Below, piece by piece: positions 28,119-36,074 of a stretch of DNA of 64,000 nt. The notes under the pieces are model-generated. The model was not told the origin of the DNA. It searched no databases and was given only the letters and a program-made list of their open reading frames with translations. Where the stretch lies: assembly GCF_020731415.2 (NCBI RefSeq), contig NZ_CP088276.1:1-64000 (forward strand), given 5' to 3'. The stretch's first letter is position 1; each line of letters opens with the position of its first letter. Source of the DNA: Phyllobacterium sp. T1293 (GTDB lineage Bacteria; Pseudomonadota; Alphaproteobacteria; Rhizobiales; Rhizobiaceae). The position numbers were made by a program, and so were the translations under genes.

Positions 28119-29477
28119 ATGATGGCAGGTAAAATATCGGCCGCGGAAGCGGACAATCTCGACTATTCAAATATTGCTGTTCCACCAAATGCGCGTATGC
28201 CGAAAATGGCACTGACAATGGCGTGGTGGGCTGTTTGCAGTGCTGTATTCTACATCGTCGTCGGCGCAGCGCTTGCTATCGGTTTTGGGACGCGCAACGC
28301 GATCATCGGTATGGTCCTGTCAGTGATTACCTATGGTCTTATCAATGCTGTATTAAGTCGCTTTGCAATACGCTCCGGCCTGTCCGTTGCGTTGTTCTCG
28401 CGTGTCCTTTTTGGCAATGTCGGAGCAGGACTGGCTACGCTGATTTTTTGTGCGACAGCTATTTACTACGCCGTCTTTGAAGGGTCCGTCATTGCTGTCG
28501 GGATCAATACCGTCTTTCCGTGGATATCCTATCCGCTCGCGGCGCTCATAGTGGTGCTGTACAGTGTTCCGCTGATCTTCGGCAGCATTCAAACGTGGCT
28601 GGACAAATTCAACGGAGTCCTGTTGCCATTTTATATACTTGGCCTGGTAGTCGCGGTGGTCCTTGCCATTGGTGAGTACGGATACAGCAATAAATGGCTC
28701 AATCTCGGCCCAGCTTCTGGAGAAGTTGCAGGTGGCTGGTGGTCCTGTTTCGTCTACTATATGGGCGTCTGGGTGTTGATGATGTTCACCTTCGACTATG
28801 CCCGTTTTGGGCGTCAGGAAGATGTTGGTTATCACGCCTGGTTCAATTTTGGTATGCCATTTTACATCATGGTATTTCTTGTCAGTGGCCTGTTTGGCAT
28901 CTTCATGATCGGAACCGTGCCGGACCTTGGAAAGGTCACTGAAGTCACAGTCCTGTTGGCTCTCCTCAAACTGATGGGAGTATGGGGATTGCTGTTCGTC
29001 TGGATTACGCAAACTCGCATCAACACTGCCAACTACTATCTTGCAGCCGTCAATATGGAGGCGCTTTTCCAGCTGTTTGGTAAATTGCCGTTTGGGCGCA
29101 TTGGATGGGCAATTGTTGTTGGTGCAATTGTTTATCTTTTGATGCTCGCCGACGTCTTCACATATCTTCTCCAGGCGCTTGCTTACCAAGGTATCTTCGT
29201 TGTCGCATGGGTCGCCATTGCGGTATCACACATTCTGAGCGACCACTACAAACGTGTTGCCGGTGACAAGATCGAGTACCGGGCCAGCCATGTTCCTGCT
29301 TTTAACCCTCTCGGCATTACGGCATGGTTTGCAGCCGCAGCCGTTGGAATTGGCTTGCATCTTTCCGGGGGCTTCTACGCGGACCTGTCTGCTCCAGCAA
29401 CCGCTATCATAGCCTTCGGCATGTATGCGATTGGATTAACTGTTGCCAAAAGGGAATGGTTCCTCATCTCGAGTTGA
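28119..29477 (+). CDS. NCS1-family nucleobase/ureide permease
   Basis: The 452-residue protein has about twelve membrane helices and the NCS1 style: a polar N-terminus followed by PKMALTMAWWAVCSAVFY, and the FDYARFGR motif (about residues 226-233) that resembles the cytosine-permease DYxRF signature. NCS1 proteins carry cytosine, uracil, allantoin, hydantoins and vitamins. As last gene of the pxp-like operon it probably imports the substrate, which argues for a cyclic ureide, hydantoin or pyrimidine-derived lactam rather than only 5-oxoproline. GGGG precedes the ATG. Confidence 0.85.
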   Translation: MMAGKISAAEADNLDYSNIAVPPNARMPKMALTMAWWAVCSAVFYIVVGAALAIGFGTRNAIIGMVLSVITYGLINAVLSRFAIRSGLSVALFSRVLFGNVGAGLATLIFCATAIYYAVFEGSVIAVGINTVFPWISYPLAALIVVLYSVPLIFGSIQTWLDKFNGVLLPFYILGLVVAVVLAIGEYGYSNKWLNLGPASGEVAGGWWSCFVYYMGVWVLMMFTFDYARFGRQEDVGYHAWFNFGMPFYIMVFLVSGLFGIFMIGTVPDLGKVTEVTVLLALLKLMGVWGLLFVWITQTRINTANYYLAAVNMEALFQLFGKLPFGRIGWAIVVGAIVYLLMLADVFTYLLQALAYQGIFVVAWVAIAVSHILSDHYKRVAGDKIEYRASHVPAFNPLGITAWFAAAAVGIGLHLSGGFYADLSAPATAIIAFGMYAIGLTVAKREWFLISS

Positions 29478-29783
29478 CTCTGGAATAGGGATCTTCGTTT
29501 TTTCGGAGAGCGGAGATCCACCCCTGTTGCTGGAGCGCATTAGCCAGCCATTGAAGACTGCTCCAAAGTAGATTTCATGGATTTACTGGCCTCCAAATAT
29601 CTCCATCTATCAGACCGGCCTCTTGAGAGCCCTGTGCCCGTGCCCCGCCAACTGGATCGCCTCTGTCCTCCCATTCGGGTTTGCAGGATAGCATAATGCG
29701 CCCCTCCATCATCATCAAAGTCCAGTTTCAAACATTTGGCGGGAGGCATTAGCGTGCTTCTGTCTGAGGGCATCTGCGTTATT

Positions 29784-29882
29784 TATACGTGTTTACGTAT
29801 AAATATCTTTTAAACGCTTTCGCGTATATCGTCAATATAATCGCGTTTGCGTATATTGACAGGTTATACGTTATCGCGTATA
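29784..29882 (+). promoter_or_regulatory. Array of four 18-bp palindromic operators, 27-bp period (hipBA)
   Basis: Four sites follow the pattern 7-base arm, N4, 7-base arm. They are 29784-29801 (TATACGT-N4-ACGTATA, a perfect dyad), 29811-29828 (TAAACGC-N4-GCGTATA), 29838-29855 (TAATCGC-N4-GCGTATA) and 29865-29882 (TATACGT-N4-GCGTATA). Their starts are exactly 27 bases apart. The array ends 19 bases before the hipB ATG, so bound antitoxin would cover the promoter. E. coli hipBA also has four operators, but of a different sequence. Binding by the adjacent HipB is inferred. Confidence 0.7.
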
Positions 29883-29901
29883 TGGATGATTGGAGGCTGC
29901 C

Positions 29902-30156
29902 ATGAACGAACAGATTGCCCGCACAGAAAAACAACTCGGTGCCATCCTGCGCCGCGCCCGCAAACAGGCGCACTTGAGCCAAGGTGCGCTTGGCGAACAA
30001 ATCCATATGCGGCAGGGTACGGTTTCGCGCCTTGAAGCCGGGGAGCCAGCCGTCCAGTTGCGCACTCTGATGGAAGCCCTTTCAGCTCTCAATCTGGAAC
30101 TGGTCGTTCGATCACGCAGCCAGAGTAGCGCCGCCGATATCGAGGACTTGTTCTGA
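29902..30156 (+). CDS. hipB: HipB-type antitoxin / XRE repressor
   Basis: The 84-residue protein is a XRE-type helix-turn-helix (LRRARKQAHLSQGALGEQIH, then GTVSRLEAGEPAVQLRTLM), which would bind the four upstream operators and neutralise HipA. The C-terminus (SQSSAADIEDLF) is short and polar. ATG 29902 has GGAGG 6 bases upstream; the frame opens at TTG 29890. The stop shares one base with the hipA ATG (TGATG), so both are co-translated. Confidence 0.88.
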   Translation: MNEQIARTEKQLGAILRRARKQAHLSQGALGEQIHMRQGTVSRLEAGEPAVQLRTLMEALSALNLELVVRSRSQSSAADIEDLF

Positions 30157-31484
30157 TGGCAAGAAGGCGGGCGCACGTACCCCTCAACGTTTTCCTGAAC
30201 GGCCGTCATGTCGGCGTGTTGCGCCGCGAGGCCACAGGCGCAATCGACTTCCAGTACGGACGCGGCTGGCTGGATTGGCGCGGCACATTCCCGGTGTCAC
30301 TATCACTGCCCTTGCGCGAGGACCGCTATATCGGCACCCCGGTCATCAATGTGTTCGACAACCTGCTGCCTGACAATGACGCAATCCGCAACCGGGTCGC
30401 CGAGCGCGTCGGCGCACAAGGAACTGACGCTTTCAGCCTGCTAACCGCTCTGGGTCAGGATTGCGTGGGCGCTCTGCAATTCCTGCCCGACGGCACTGAT
30501 CCCGGCACTGTCGGCGATACTGACGGCAAACCGGTCAGCGACGATGAGGTCGCGGACATCATCAAAAATCTTGCCGCCGCGCCGCTCGGCATGGGCGAAG
30601 ACGAAGATTTTCGAATCTCAATTGCCGGGGCACAGGAAAAAACCGCCCTGCTGCGCAAGGATGGCCAGTGGTTTAAACCCACGGGAACCACCGCCACCAC
30701 TCATATTCTCAAACCGCAGATCGGCCAGCTTCCCAATGGCATCGACCTCTCCAACAGCGTCGAAAATGAATATCTATGCCTGAAGCTGCTGCAAGCAATG
30801 GGCGTCCCCACCGCCAGCGTCGAGATCGCGGATTTCGGGGAACGCCGTACACTAATCGTCGAACGTTTCGACCGCCTTTGGACGAAGGACGGAAGATTGC
30901 TCCGTCTGCCGCAAGAGGATACTTGTCAGGCGCTGTCGATCCCGCCCACCAGAAAATATCAGTCTGACGGCGGCCCTGGAATGCGGGAAATCACCAACCT
31001 GCTGAAAGGCAGTGACACACCCGATGCCGATATCGCGACATTCATGCGCGCCGGGGTTCTGTTCTGGTTGCTCGGCGCGACTGACGGTCACGCTAAAAAC
31101 TTCAGTATTTTCCTTGGTCCCGGCGGACGCTTCCGAATGACACCCCTTTACGATGTGCTGACCGCACAACCGAGCCTCGATGAAGGCCAGATTTCCCGCA
31201 AGAAATTTAAACTTGCGATGTCGGTTGGCAGAAACCGACATTATGCCATCCACGACATCGTACCCCGTCACTTCATGCAGTCGGCAGACCTTTCCGGGGT
31301 CGGCACCCCGGTGATGAAGGCGATCTTTGAAGACATCGCCGCGAACGCCGAACAGCAGGCAGAGGCTGCTATTGGAGCGCTGCCCAACGGTTTTCCCGAC
31401 CAGCTCGTGACGTCGACCATGGCCGCTATCAGCCAACGTGTCCGGGTCGTCGCGGATTCACTTTCGGCAGCCACTCAAGTCTAA
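30156..31484 (+). CDS. hipA: HipA-type serine/threonine kinase toxin
   Basis: The 442-residue kinase closely follows E. coli HipA. In E. coli, HipA phosphorylates glutamyl-tRNA synthetase, which halts translation and gives persisters. It keeps the ATP-loop ISIAGAQEKTALL with the autophosphorylated Ser (S155 here), the substrate-facing RLPQEDTCQ, the catalytic DGHAKN (D310, N315) and the Mg-binding YDVL (D333). All catalytic residues are intact, so it should be active. The similarity to the enterobacterial type, and the differing neighbours, suggest acquisition by transfer. Confidence 0.93.
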   Translation: MARRRAHVPLNVFLNGRHVGVLRREATGAIDFQYGRGWLDWRGTFPVSLSLPLREDRYIGTPVINVFDNLLPDNDAIRNRVAERVGAQGTDAFSLLTALGQDCVGALQFLPDGTDPGTVGDTDGKPVSDDEVADIIKNLAAAPLGMGEDEDFRISIAGAQEKTALLRKDGQWFKPTGTTATTHILKPQIGQLPNGIDLSNSVENEYLCLKLLQAMGVPTASVEIADFGERRTLIVERFDRLWTKDGRLLRLPQEDTCQALSIPPTRKYQSDGGPGMREITNLLKGSDTPDADIATFMRAGVLFWLLGATDGHAKNFSIFLGPGGRFRMTPLYDVLTAQPSLDEGQISRKKFKLAMSVGRNRHYAIHDIVPRHFMQSADLSGVGTPVMKAIFEDIAANAEQQAEAAIGALPNGFPDQLVTSTMAAISQRVRVVADSLSAATQV

Positions 31485-31530
31485 AGCAAGAAATTGCCCG
31501 CATGGCCGTTTTTGGCTCGGTTTCGCTGCT

Positions 31531-32151
31531 TTAGAAGCTAACCGCGATGCCTCGATTGGCATAGAAGCGATCGAAGGTGGCGAGCGATAGCACAACGTCG
31601 GCCTGACTGGCGCGGTCATGGCCGGAGGGATTGTGAAAGCGAATGCTCTCCTGCGAGGCAGCTGTCACCAGCACGAGATGACCGCCCTTTGACACCGGCT
31701 CGCGTTCGGGCCAACGAATAGCGCTGTTGACCGAGGCGATAAAGAACCGATGTTTGGCGAGGATTGCGGGAAGCCCGGTCGCCGGTATCTCTGTCTTGAT
31801 GACTGCTGAAAGATTGAACTGCTCGCGGACGAAATCGACGAATGGTGCGTAGATCAGACCTTTGATCGAGGCATCGATCTCATTGACGACGTAGCCACCA
31901 TAATCGGTACAGCCACGCGCCAGCGAGAGGATCGGGTGCGTCTCGCTACGAGCGGCAAGGATCATTTTCAGGCAAGCCATGCCGCAAATGTTGACCGCCC
32001 ACCGCGCATACTCCTCCACTGTTTTTGCGCCAGAATTTTGCCAGAGTGGATCACGAAGCAATGCCGACGTTCCTTCCGACACGACAGCCAACGTCATTTC
32101 CGGTGTTTCCCACTGGCTGAAATAGGGCACGTCAAGGTTTCGGTAATCCAT
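31531..32151 (-). CDS. C39-like papain-fold protein
   Basis: The 206-residue protein has the layout of the peptidase C39-2 family: a NLDVPYFSQW start, a Cys in VNICGMACLKMILAA, and a His region GGHLVLVTAASQESIRFHNP ending in an Asn/Asp-like position. The spacing fits a Cys-His catalytic dyad. There is no signal peptide or transporter domain, so it is not a bacteriocin-exporter protease. ATG 32151 is chosen for its GGAAAG site; the frame is open to 32223. It is downstream of hipA in the opposite direction. Substrate unknown. Confidence 0.65.
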   Translation of the reverse strand: MDYRNLDVPYFSQWETPEMTLAVVSEGTSALLRDPLWQNSGAKTVEEYARWAVNICGMACLKMILAARSETHPILSLARGCTDYGGYVVNEIDASIKGLIYAPFVDFVREQFNLSAVIKTEIPATGLPAILAKHRFFIASVNSAIRWPEREPVSKGGHLVLVTAASQESIRFHNPSGHDRASQADVVLSLATFDRFYANRGIAVSF

Positions 32152-32340
32152 GTCTTTCCATCCGGAACTGTTGATGCAGCAAGCATTAGGACCGCCGCTG
32201 AAAAGCGGTTCGTTTAATTGCACTCCTCGCCGAGGAGGATAATCAGCTCCTTAGGTCGGCATAGTGCTTGCTTTAGAATTACGGCCAATGGATGTGTTCG
32301 AATCGGATGCGAGCGCATTGAGCTGATAACAGAAACCTGT

Positions 32341-33471
32341 CTAATCATCTTCCATCGGCTCGAGCACACATTCTTGAATAGGAGCCAACAGCTCCCACAC
32401 ACGTTCATTTTTGTTACTGGTAAGTTTGGCTGTTCCACCGAGCGCTATTGGTGTCGCCCGCTGCAGAACGACGTGACCAAAACCAGTATTATTTCCCGGC
32501 TCCAAGTCCTGTTCGACACCAAGATTTGTTTCTGACCATCTCAACTTTAAATACTCAGTGTCGTCGTGATTTTCCACGCCCCACGAGACCGAAATTTTTC
32601 CCTTTGATTGAGCGAGCACACCATATTTGGCGGAATTGGTACCAAGTTCGTGAATGGCCATTCCGATATGTAAAACCGCATGGGGTGCAAGTTGAATCGA
32701 GGCACCGGATATAGCGATCATTCCTTCATGTCCAAATGGCTTCAGCTGTTCATGGATGAGGGTTGCAATATCTCCCCCCTTCCATTCGGCGGCTACGAGC
32801 AGATCATGCGAACTGGCAAGAGATGCGATGCGATCATTGATTTGCAGCTGAAAGTCGTCAACATTTTCCGCTCGTTTCGCTGTTTCACGAATGATGGACA
32901 GGATGACGGCGTATTGGTTCTTTACCCGGTGGTTTACCTCGCGAAGGAGCAGCCGTATACGGCGCTCATTATCTCGTGCTGCGGTTATATCACGAGCAAT
33001 TTTTGAAGCGCCGACAATCCGGCCATGTTCGTCCTTGATTGGCGAAACTGTGATGGATACGGGAATGAGCGAACCATCTTTTCTTACTCTTAAGGTCTCG
33101 AAACTTTCTACAATCTCGCCAGCGCGAACGCGTGCGATAATCACATCTTCCTCATTCTGATGGCTTTCCGGAATCAGGGTGCGAATGTTTTTTCCAATAA
33201 TTTCCTCTGCCGCATAACCAAAGAATCGTTCCGCCGCGCGATTCCATGTCGTTATGACACCATTCAGGTCTTTGCTTATGATTGCATCAAACGAGCTATC
33301 CACGATTGCCGCCAATCGGGATGCAACCAAAGGGGTGTTCGCCTCATCTAAAATGTGCAAGTTGGTGTTACCTTTGACAGAAATCCGATTGTCCGCGCCA
33401 AATCTGCAGGCTGATTGGCTGCGTGCTGATTGTACTATCGTTACCATTTCAAACGAAACTGGCAAGGTCAA
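32341..33471 (-). CDS. PAS-domain HWE-type sensor histidine kinase
   Basis: The protein has a PAS domain (about residues 50-165, IVDSSFDAIISKDLNGVITTW) followed by an HWE/HisKA_2 kinase core. The phospho-acceptor lies in LREVNHRVKN (H181), the N box is HELGTNSAKYG, and WSE and GFG follow in the ATP domain. HWE kinases in this order often feed the PhyR/EcfG general stress response, which fits the EcfG-type promoters next to it. It is soluble, so the signal is cytoplasmic (redox, light or ligand through PAS). The start may be ATG 33471 or 33447. Confidence 0.9.
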   Translation of the reverse strand: MTLPVSFEMVTIVQSARSQSACRFGADNRISVKGNTNLHILDEANTPLVASRLAAIVDSSFDAIISKDLNGVITTWNRAAERFFGYAAEEIIGKNIRTLIPESHQNEEDVIIARVRAGEIVESFETLRVRKDGSLIPVSITVSPIKDEHGRIVGASKIARDITAARDNERRIRLLLREVNHRVKNQYAVILSIIRETAKRAENVDDFQLQINDRIASLASSHDLLVAAEWKGGDIATLIHEQLKPFGHEGMIAISGASIQLAPHAVLHIGMAIHELGTNSAKYGVLAQSKGKISVSWGVENHDDTEYLKLRWSETNLGVEQDLEPGNNTGFGHVVLQRATPIALGGTAKLTSNKNERVWELLAPIQECVLEPMEDD

Positions 33472-33525
33472 ACAACGGTACTCTTCCTATCAAATTGGGA
33501 TTGAGTATTGGTAGCCCCGTAGAGC

Positions 33526-33663
33526 TTATTTGTCGCCGGATCGATCGATGGCATGTGGTGCGGGGCGTGCGGGTAGAGGGTTCTCAACGGGTGTGAACCA
33601 GAAAATTACAGCCAGCATCAGGATGGCAACGGCAAACGCGAGATACCACATCTGTGTACGCAT
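33526..33663 (-). CDS. Small membrane peptide (45 aa)
   Basis: A 45-codon frame reads MRTQMWYLAFAVAILMLAVI, then a short proline-rich polar tail. It is a single transmembrane segment with a probable periplasmic tail. The ribosome-binding site is excellent (GGGAGG, 7 bases before the ATG) and an EcfG-like promoter (GGAAC-N16-GGTT) lies 23-47 bases upstream. It is divergent from the YciF-like stress gene. Family unknown, but small membrane peptides of this shape are common in stress regulons. Confidence 0.65.
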   Translation of the reverse strand: MRTQMWYLAFAVAILMLAVIFWFTPVENPLPARPAPHAIDRSGDK

Positions 33664-33685
33664 GAAATACCTCCCAATAGACTAA

Positions 33686-33710
33686 AACCTTGGAGAGATT
33701 CATTGGTTCC
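33686..33710 (-). promoter_or_regulatory. EcfG-type promoter for the 45-aa peptide
   Basis: Reading leftward, GGAAC (complement of 33706-33710), a 16-base spacer and GGTT (complement of 33686-33689) match the EcfG consensus GGAAC-N16/17-CGTT with one mismatch in the -10. It sits 23 bases before the peptide's ATG and is back to back with the promoter of the YciF-like gene. Confidence 0.5.
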
Positions 33711-33725
33711 AGCACAGCGGGGCAA

Positions 33726-33751
33726 GGAACGAAATCCAGGCAGCAAACGTT
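33726..33751 (+). promoter_or_regulatory. EcfG-type promoter for the YciF-like gene
   Basis: GGAAC (33726-33730), a 17-base spacer and CGTT (33748-33751) match the alphaproteobacterial general-stress sigma factor consensus exactly. The predicted start site near 33757-33760 leaves a short leader that still contains the AGGGAG ribosome-binding site of the gene at 33785. Confidence 0.65.
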
Positions 33752-33784
33752 GTGACGCCAGTACCAATCAAAAGGGAGATCGTT

Positions 33785-34255
33785 GTGAAAACACTTGCTG
33801 AACTGTTCGAACACACGCTCAAGGATGTCTATTACGCCGAGAATGCCATCGTAAAAGCGCTGCCAAAAGTATCCAAAACCGTCAAGAATACGGAGCTGAA
33901 AAAGGCGGTCGACCATCATCTGGAAGAGACAAAAGGGCAGATTGAAACCCTCAAGAAAGTCTTCAAAACAATCAACGTAAAACCCGAGGGCGAAAAGTGC
34001 GACGCCACGGATGGTCTTTTGAAAGAGACCGACGGTCTGATGACAGAGGCGCAAGGCGTCGCGCTGGATGCTGGTGTCCTCGCAGCCTGCCAGGCTGTCG
34101 AGCATTACGAGATCGCCCGTTACGGCTCATTGCGTGAATGGGCCAAGGTTCTCGGGAATGAAAAGGCGCATGTTCTCCTGAGCGAGATACTGGATCAGGA
34201 GAAAGCAGCAAATAACAAGTTGACGAATCTCGCAGTGACTGCGGTCAACAAATAG
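33785..34255 (+). CDS. YciF/DUF892 ferritin-like stress protein
   Basis: The 156-residue protein is a DUF892 four-helix bundle: LAELFEHTLKDVYYAENAIVKALPK at the start, the HHLEETKGQIETL helix, ACQAVEHYEIARYGSLREWA and LSEILDQEKAANNKLT. The repeated E...H pairs fit a ferritin-like di-iron site. The family is induced by osmotic and stationary stress. The GTG start is chosen because AGGGAG is 6 bases upstream and it follows the EcfG-type promoter; an in-frame ATG at 33752 lies at the predicted transcript start and cannot have a leader. A strong terminator follows. Confidence 0.88.
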   Translation: MKTLAELFEHTLKDVYYAENAIVKALPKVSKTVKNTELKKAVDHHLEETKGQIETLKKVFKTINVKPEGEKCDATDGLLKETDGLMTEAQGVALDAGVLAACQAVEHYEIARYGSLREWAKVLGNEKAHVLLSEILDQEKAANNKLTNLAVTAVNK

Positions 34256-34274
34256 TTTCAGGAATGAGAATCTC

Positions 34275-34305
34275 AACAGCGGCCGCTCGGGCCGCTGTTT
34301 TCATT
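34275..34305 (+). terminator. Intrinsic terminator of the YciF-like gene
   Basis: AACAGCGGCC (34275-34284) and GGCCGCTGTT (34290-34299) form a perfect 10-bp stem with a 5-base loop, followed by TTCATTTT. It lies 20 bases after the stop. Confidence 0.8.
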
Positions 34306-34325
34306 TTGGTGCCTTTGGAAGAGGG

Positions 34326-34877
34326 TCATTCCTGCCCTGTTTTGATTTCGATGTTATCGAACTCAACGTCCACTTTTTCAGCGTAGCGTTTCCCGTTAAT
34401 CTTGTCGTGTCGCATAAAAGTTGGGGGTTTGATCGATACGCTTAAAGTATATCGCCCATCACCCGGCACTTTGATATTTCGACCGTAATGATATAGCCCC
34501 GGATGCCAGACAAAAGGTATTTCATAAGGGCCAATCTTTTTTCCACCTTCGGGTGAAAGCGTCACTGAAATTCCCAGATAAGGTATGAATCGCCTGTCGC
34601 CCGCATCGCTGACGGAGATCTCTATATGACAGTTCTCATCAGTGGGTTCGGTCCAATGCAGTTTGCCCTGTTTATCAAGCATGTACATGCCTTCGGCTCG
34701 CTCTTGCGCATAGGCAACGATGTAGTCTCCGGCTCGCTTCTGACCTCCGCTATCTGCAACTTCCTTTGCCATATATTGAAGAGAACGATGATAAGCTTCA
34801 CCCTCCTTCTTGGCCATTTGGATTTGTTTGGCGTCTGCTTCGTCGCTCGGACGTTCTGATGGTGTGGAATGATTCAT
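34326..34877 (-). CDS. P19/Tp34-like iron-transport-domain protein without signal peptide
   Basis: The protein of about 183 residues carries a C-terminal domain like the Fe2+-transport P19/Tp34 family: IPYLGISVTLSPEGGKK, PYEIPFVWHPGLYHYG, PGDGRYTLSVSIKPP, TFMRHDKINGKRYAE. In pathogens this beta-sandwich is a periplasmic metal-binding protein. Here no signal peptide is seen; the N-terminus is hydrophilic and charged, so it may be cytoplasmic. ATG 34877 has GGGAG upstream; ATG 34892 is also possible. A perfect EcfG-type promoter lies 13-52 bases upstream, so stress control is likely. Confidence 0.7.
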   Translation of the reverse strand: MNHSTPSERPSDEADAKQIQMAKKEGEAYHRSLQYMAKEVADSGGQKRAGDYIVAYAQERAEGMYMLDKQGKLHWTEPTDENCHIEISVSDAGDRRFIPYLGISVTLSPEGGKKIGPYEIPFVWHPGLYHYGRNIKVPGDGRYTLSVSIKPPTFMRHDKINGKRYAEKVDVEFDNIEIKTGQE

Positions 34878-34904
34878 GTGCTGCACTCCCATGTTCTCTT
34901 CAGA

Positions 34905-34929
34905 AACGGAGCGGCGAATTTATTGTTCC
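34905..34929 (-). promoter_or_regulatory. EcfG-type promoter for the P19-like gene
   Basis: Leftward GGAAC (complement of 34925-34929), a 16-base spacer and CGTT (complement of 34905-34908) match the general-stress consensus exactly. It lies 28 bases before ATG 34877, which favours that start over ATG 34892 because the latter would fall about at the transcript start. Confidence 0.62.
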
Positions 34930-34952
34930 CTTCTGTTGGTTGATGGGTGCCT

Positions 34953-36074
34953 TTAGGTGTAACGCTCCAGCAGACGCATCAGCCCTGTTTCTGCAGCGCT
35001 CAAACCTTTGCGAAGAGGTGCGCGCAACAGGGACATCGTAAGCTCGTCGCGATTAAAAGCGGCTGTTATGAGCGGGTGGACATAACTCGACCGTGTGACT
35101 GCAGGTGTATTGCGCAGAAAAGTGCTCACATCCCGCATTGCCGATGCGATGGCCCGTTTTTTCGCCGCATCGGTCCCGGCATTGATCCCGGCTAAAAAGG
35201 CGAGCGCCCGTGCCGAACCATGAAATGTGCGGAAGTCCTTTGCACTCACTTTAGAGCCGGAAATTTCTCGCAGATAATCATTGAGTTCCGTTGCGCGCAA
35301 TGCATGCCAACCCCGTGCGGTCTTGTATTGAAAGAGCCGCCCGCGCTGCGAAAAGGTCTGCAGGCTTTTGACGAGCCCTTTGTCCCGCACAACAATCTCG
35401 TTCTTTTTTCTGGATTTTCCTGCAAATACAAAATGCGCAACATTGTCTTCGATTTTTAGATCGCTCTTTCTAAGCGTTGCGATACCACGACCACCGTCCT
35501 TTGCATATTTCTCATGCCCGGCGCGGAAGGCCTTCCGGTCGATCAGCTTAATGGCGAGAGCGGTAATCGATTTCTTTGGGTCTTTGTGGGCAATGGCGCG
35601 TGATGTGCGTTTGCGAATATGCGGCAATGCTTTTCCGAATGCCAGAAGACGCATGGTCTTGATCGCGTCGCGCACATGGCTCCATTTGTGATGATAGATA
35701 TATTGCCGTCGTCCAAGTTCATCCTGCCCGACAGCCTGAATATGACCATTTTCATCGTCACAGCAATGAACCGATATCCAGGCTGGCGGGATAACCAAGG
35801 CATCAAACCGCTTTTTGAGTGTTGCGTTGACTGCACGCCCATCGCTCTTGACGTAGTGGACCTCTTTGGAAGATGGCTGGCGGCGTATTCCAAAGGTGTC
35901 AGGATCGACGATTTTCAATCCCAATGCTTTTGCTGCTTCCCGATATTCTTGCTGCATGTGTACCTGAAACGGTAAGGATGATTGTTTGAGATATTGGCCC
36001 AGCAAAGTGCGCTGCACAGGCTGTGGCTGTTGCGTCCGGCGATTACCGGTTGGCTTTGGTTGTCTCAGGCTCAC
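34953..36074 (-). CDS. Type IB DNA topoisomerase
   Basis: The 373-residue enzyme relaxes DNA by nicking one strand. It has the poxvirus-like N-terminal domain (FGIRRQPSSKEVHYVKSDGR, then FDALVIPPAWISV) and the catalytic domain with YKTARGWHALRATELN, SAKDFRTFHGSARALAFLAG and the active Tyr in RSSYVHPLI near the C-terminus. The family is common in soil alphaproteobacteria and is often stress-linked. The start is a GTG that overlaps the end of the DUF6894 gene by 32 bases; a later start is possible. It is in one leftward unit with that gene. Confidence 0.92.
   Translation of the reverse strand: MSLRQPKPTGNRRTQQPQPVQRTLLGQYLKQSSLPFQVHMQQEYREAAKALGLKIVDPDTFGIRRQPSSKEVHYVKSDGRAVNATLKKRFDALVIPPAWISVHCCDDENGHIQAVGQDELGRRQYIYHHKWSHVRDAIKTMRLLAFGKALPHIRKRTSRAIAHKDPKKSITALAIKLIDRKAFRAGHEKYAKDGGRGIATLRKSDLKIEDNVAHFVFAGKSRKKNEIVVRDKGLVKSLQTFSQRGRLFQYKTARGWHALRATELNDYLREISGSKVSAKDFRTFHGSARALAFLAGINAGTDAAKKRAIASAMRDVSTFLRNTPAVTRSSYVHPLITAAFNRDELTMSLLRAPLRKGLSAAETGLMRLLERYT

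Noticed and set aside
29490..29520. Imperfect hairpin GGATCTTCG / CGGAGATCC after the NCS1 permease gene
   Set aside because: It has a large loop and no T run after the stem, so it is not supported as a terminator.
29540..29773. A 77-codon leftward frame upstream of hipB
   Set aside because: No ribosome-binding site, and the composition of the second half (Arg, Ser, Gly runs) looks random; no family resemblance.
33584..34105. A long leftward frame antisense to the YciF-like gene (33584-34105)
   Set aside because: It mirrors the codon pattern of the real rightward gene, which has a clear family match, promoter and terminator.
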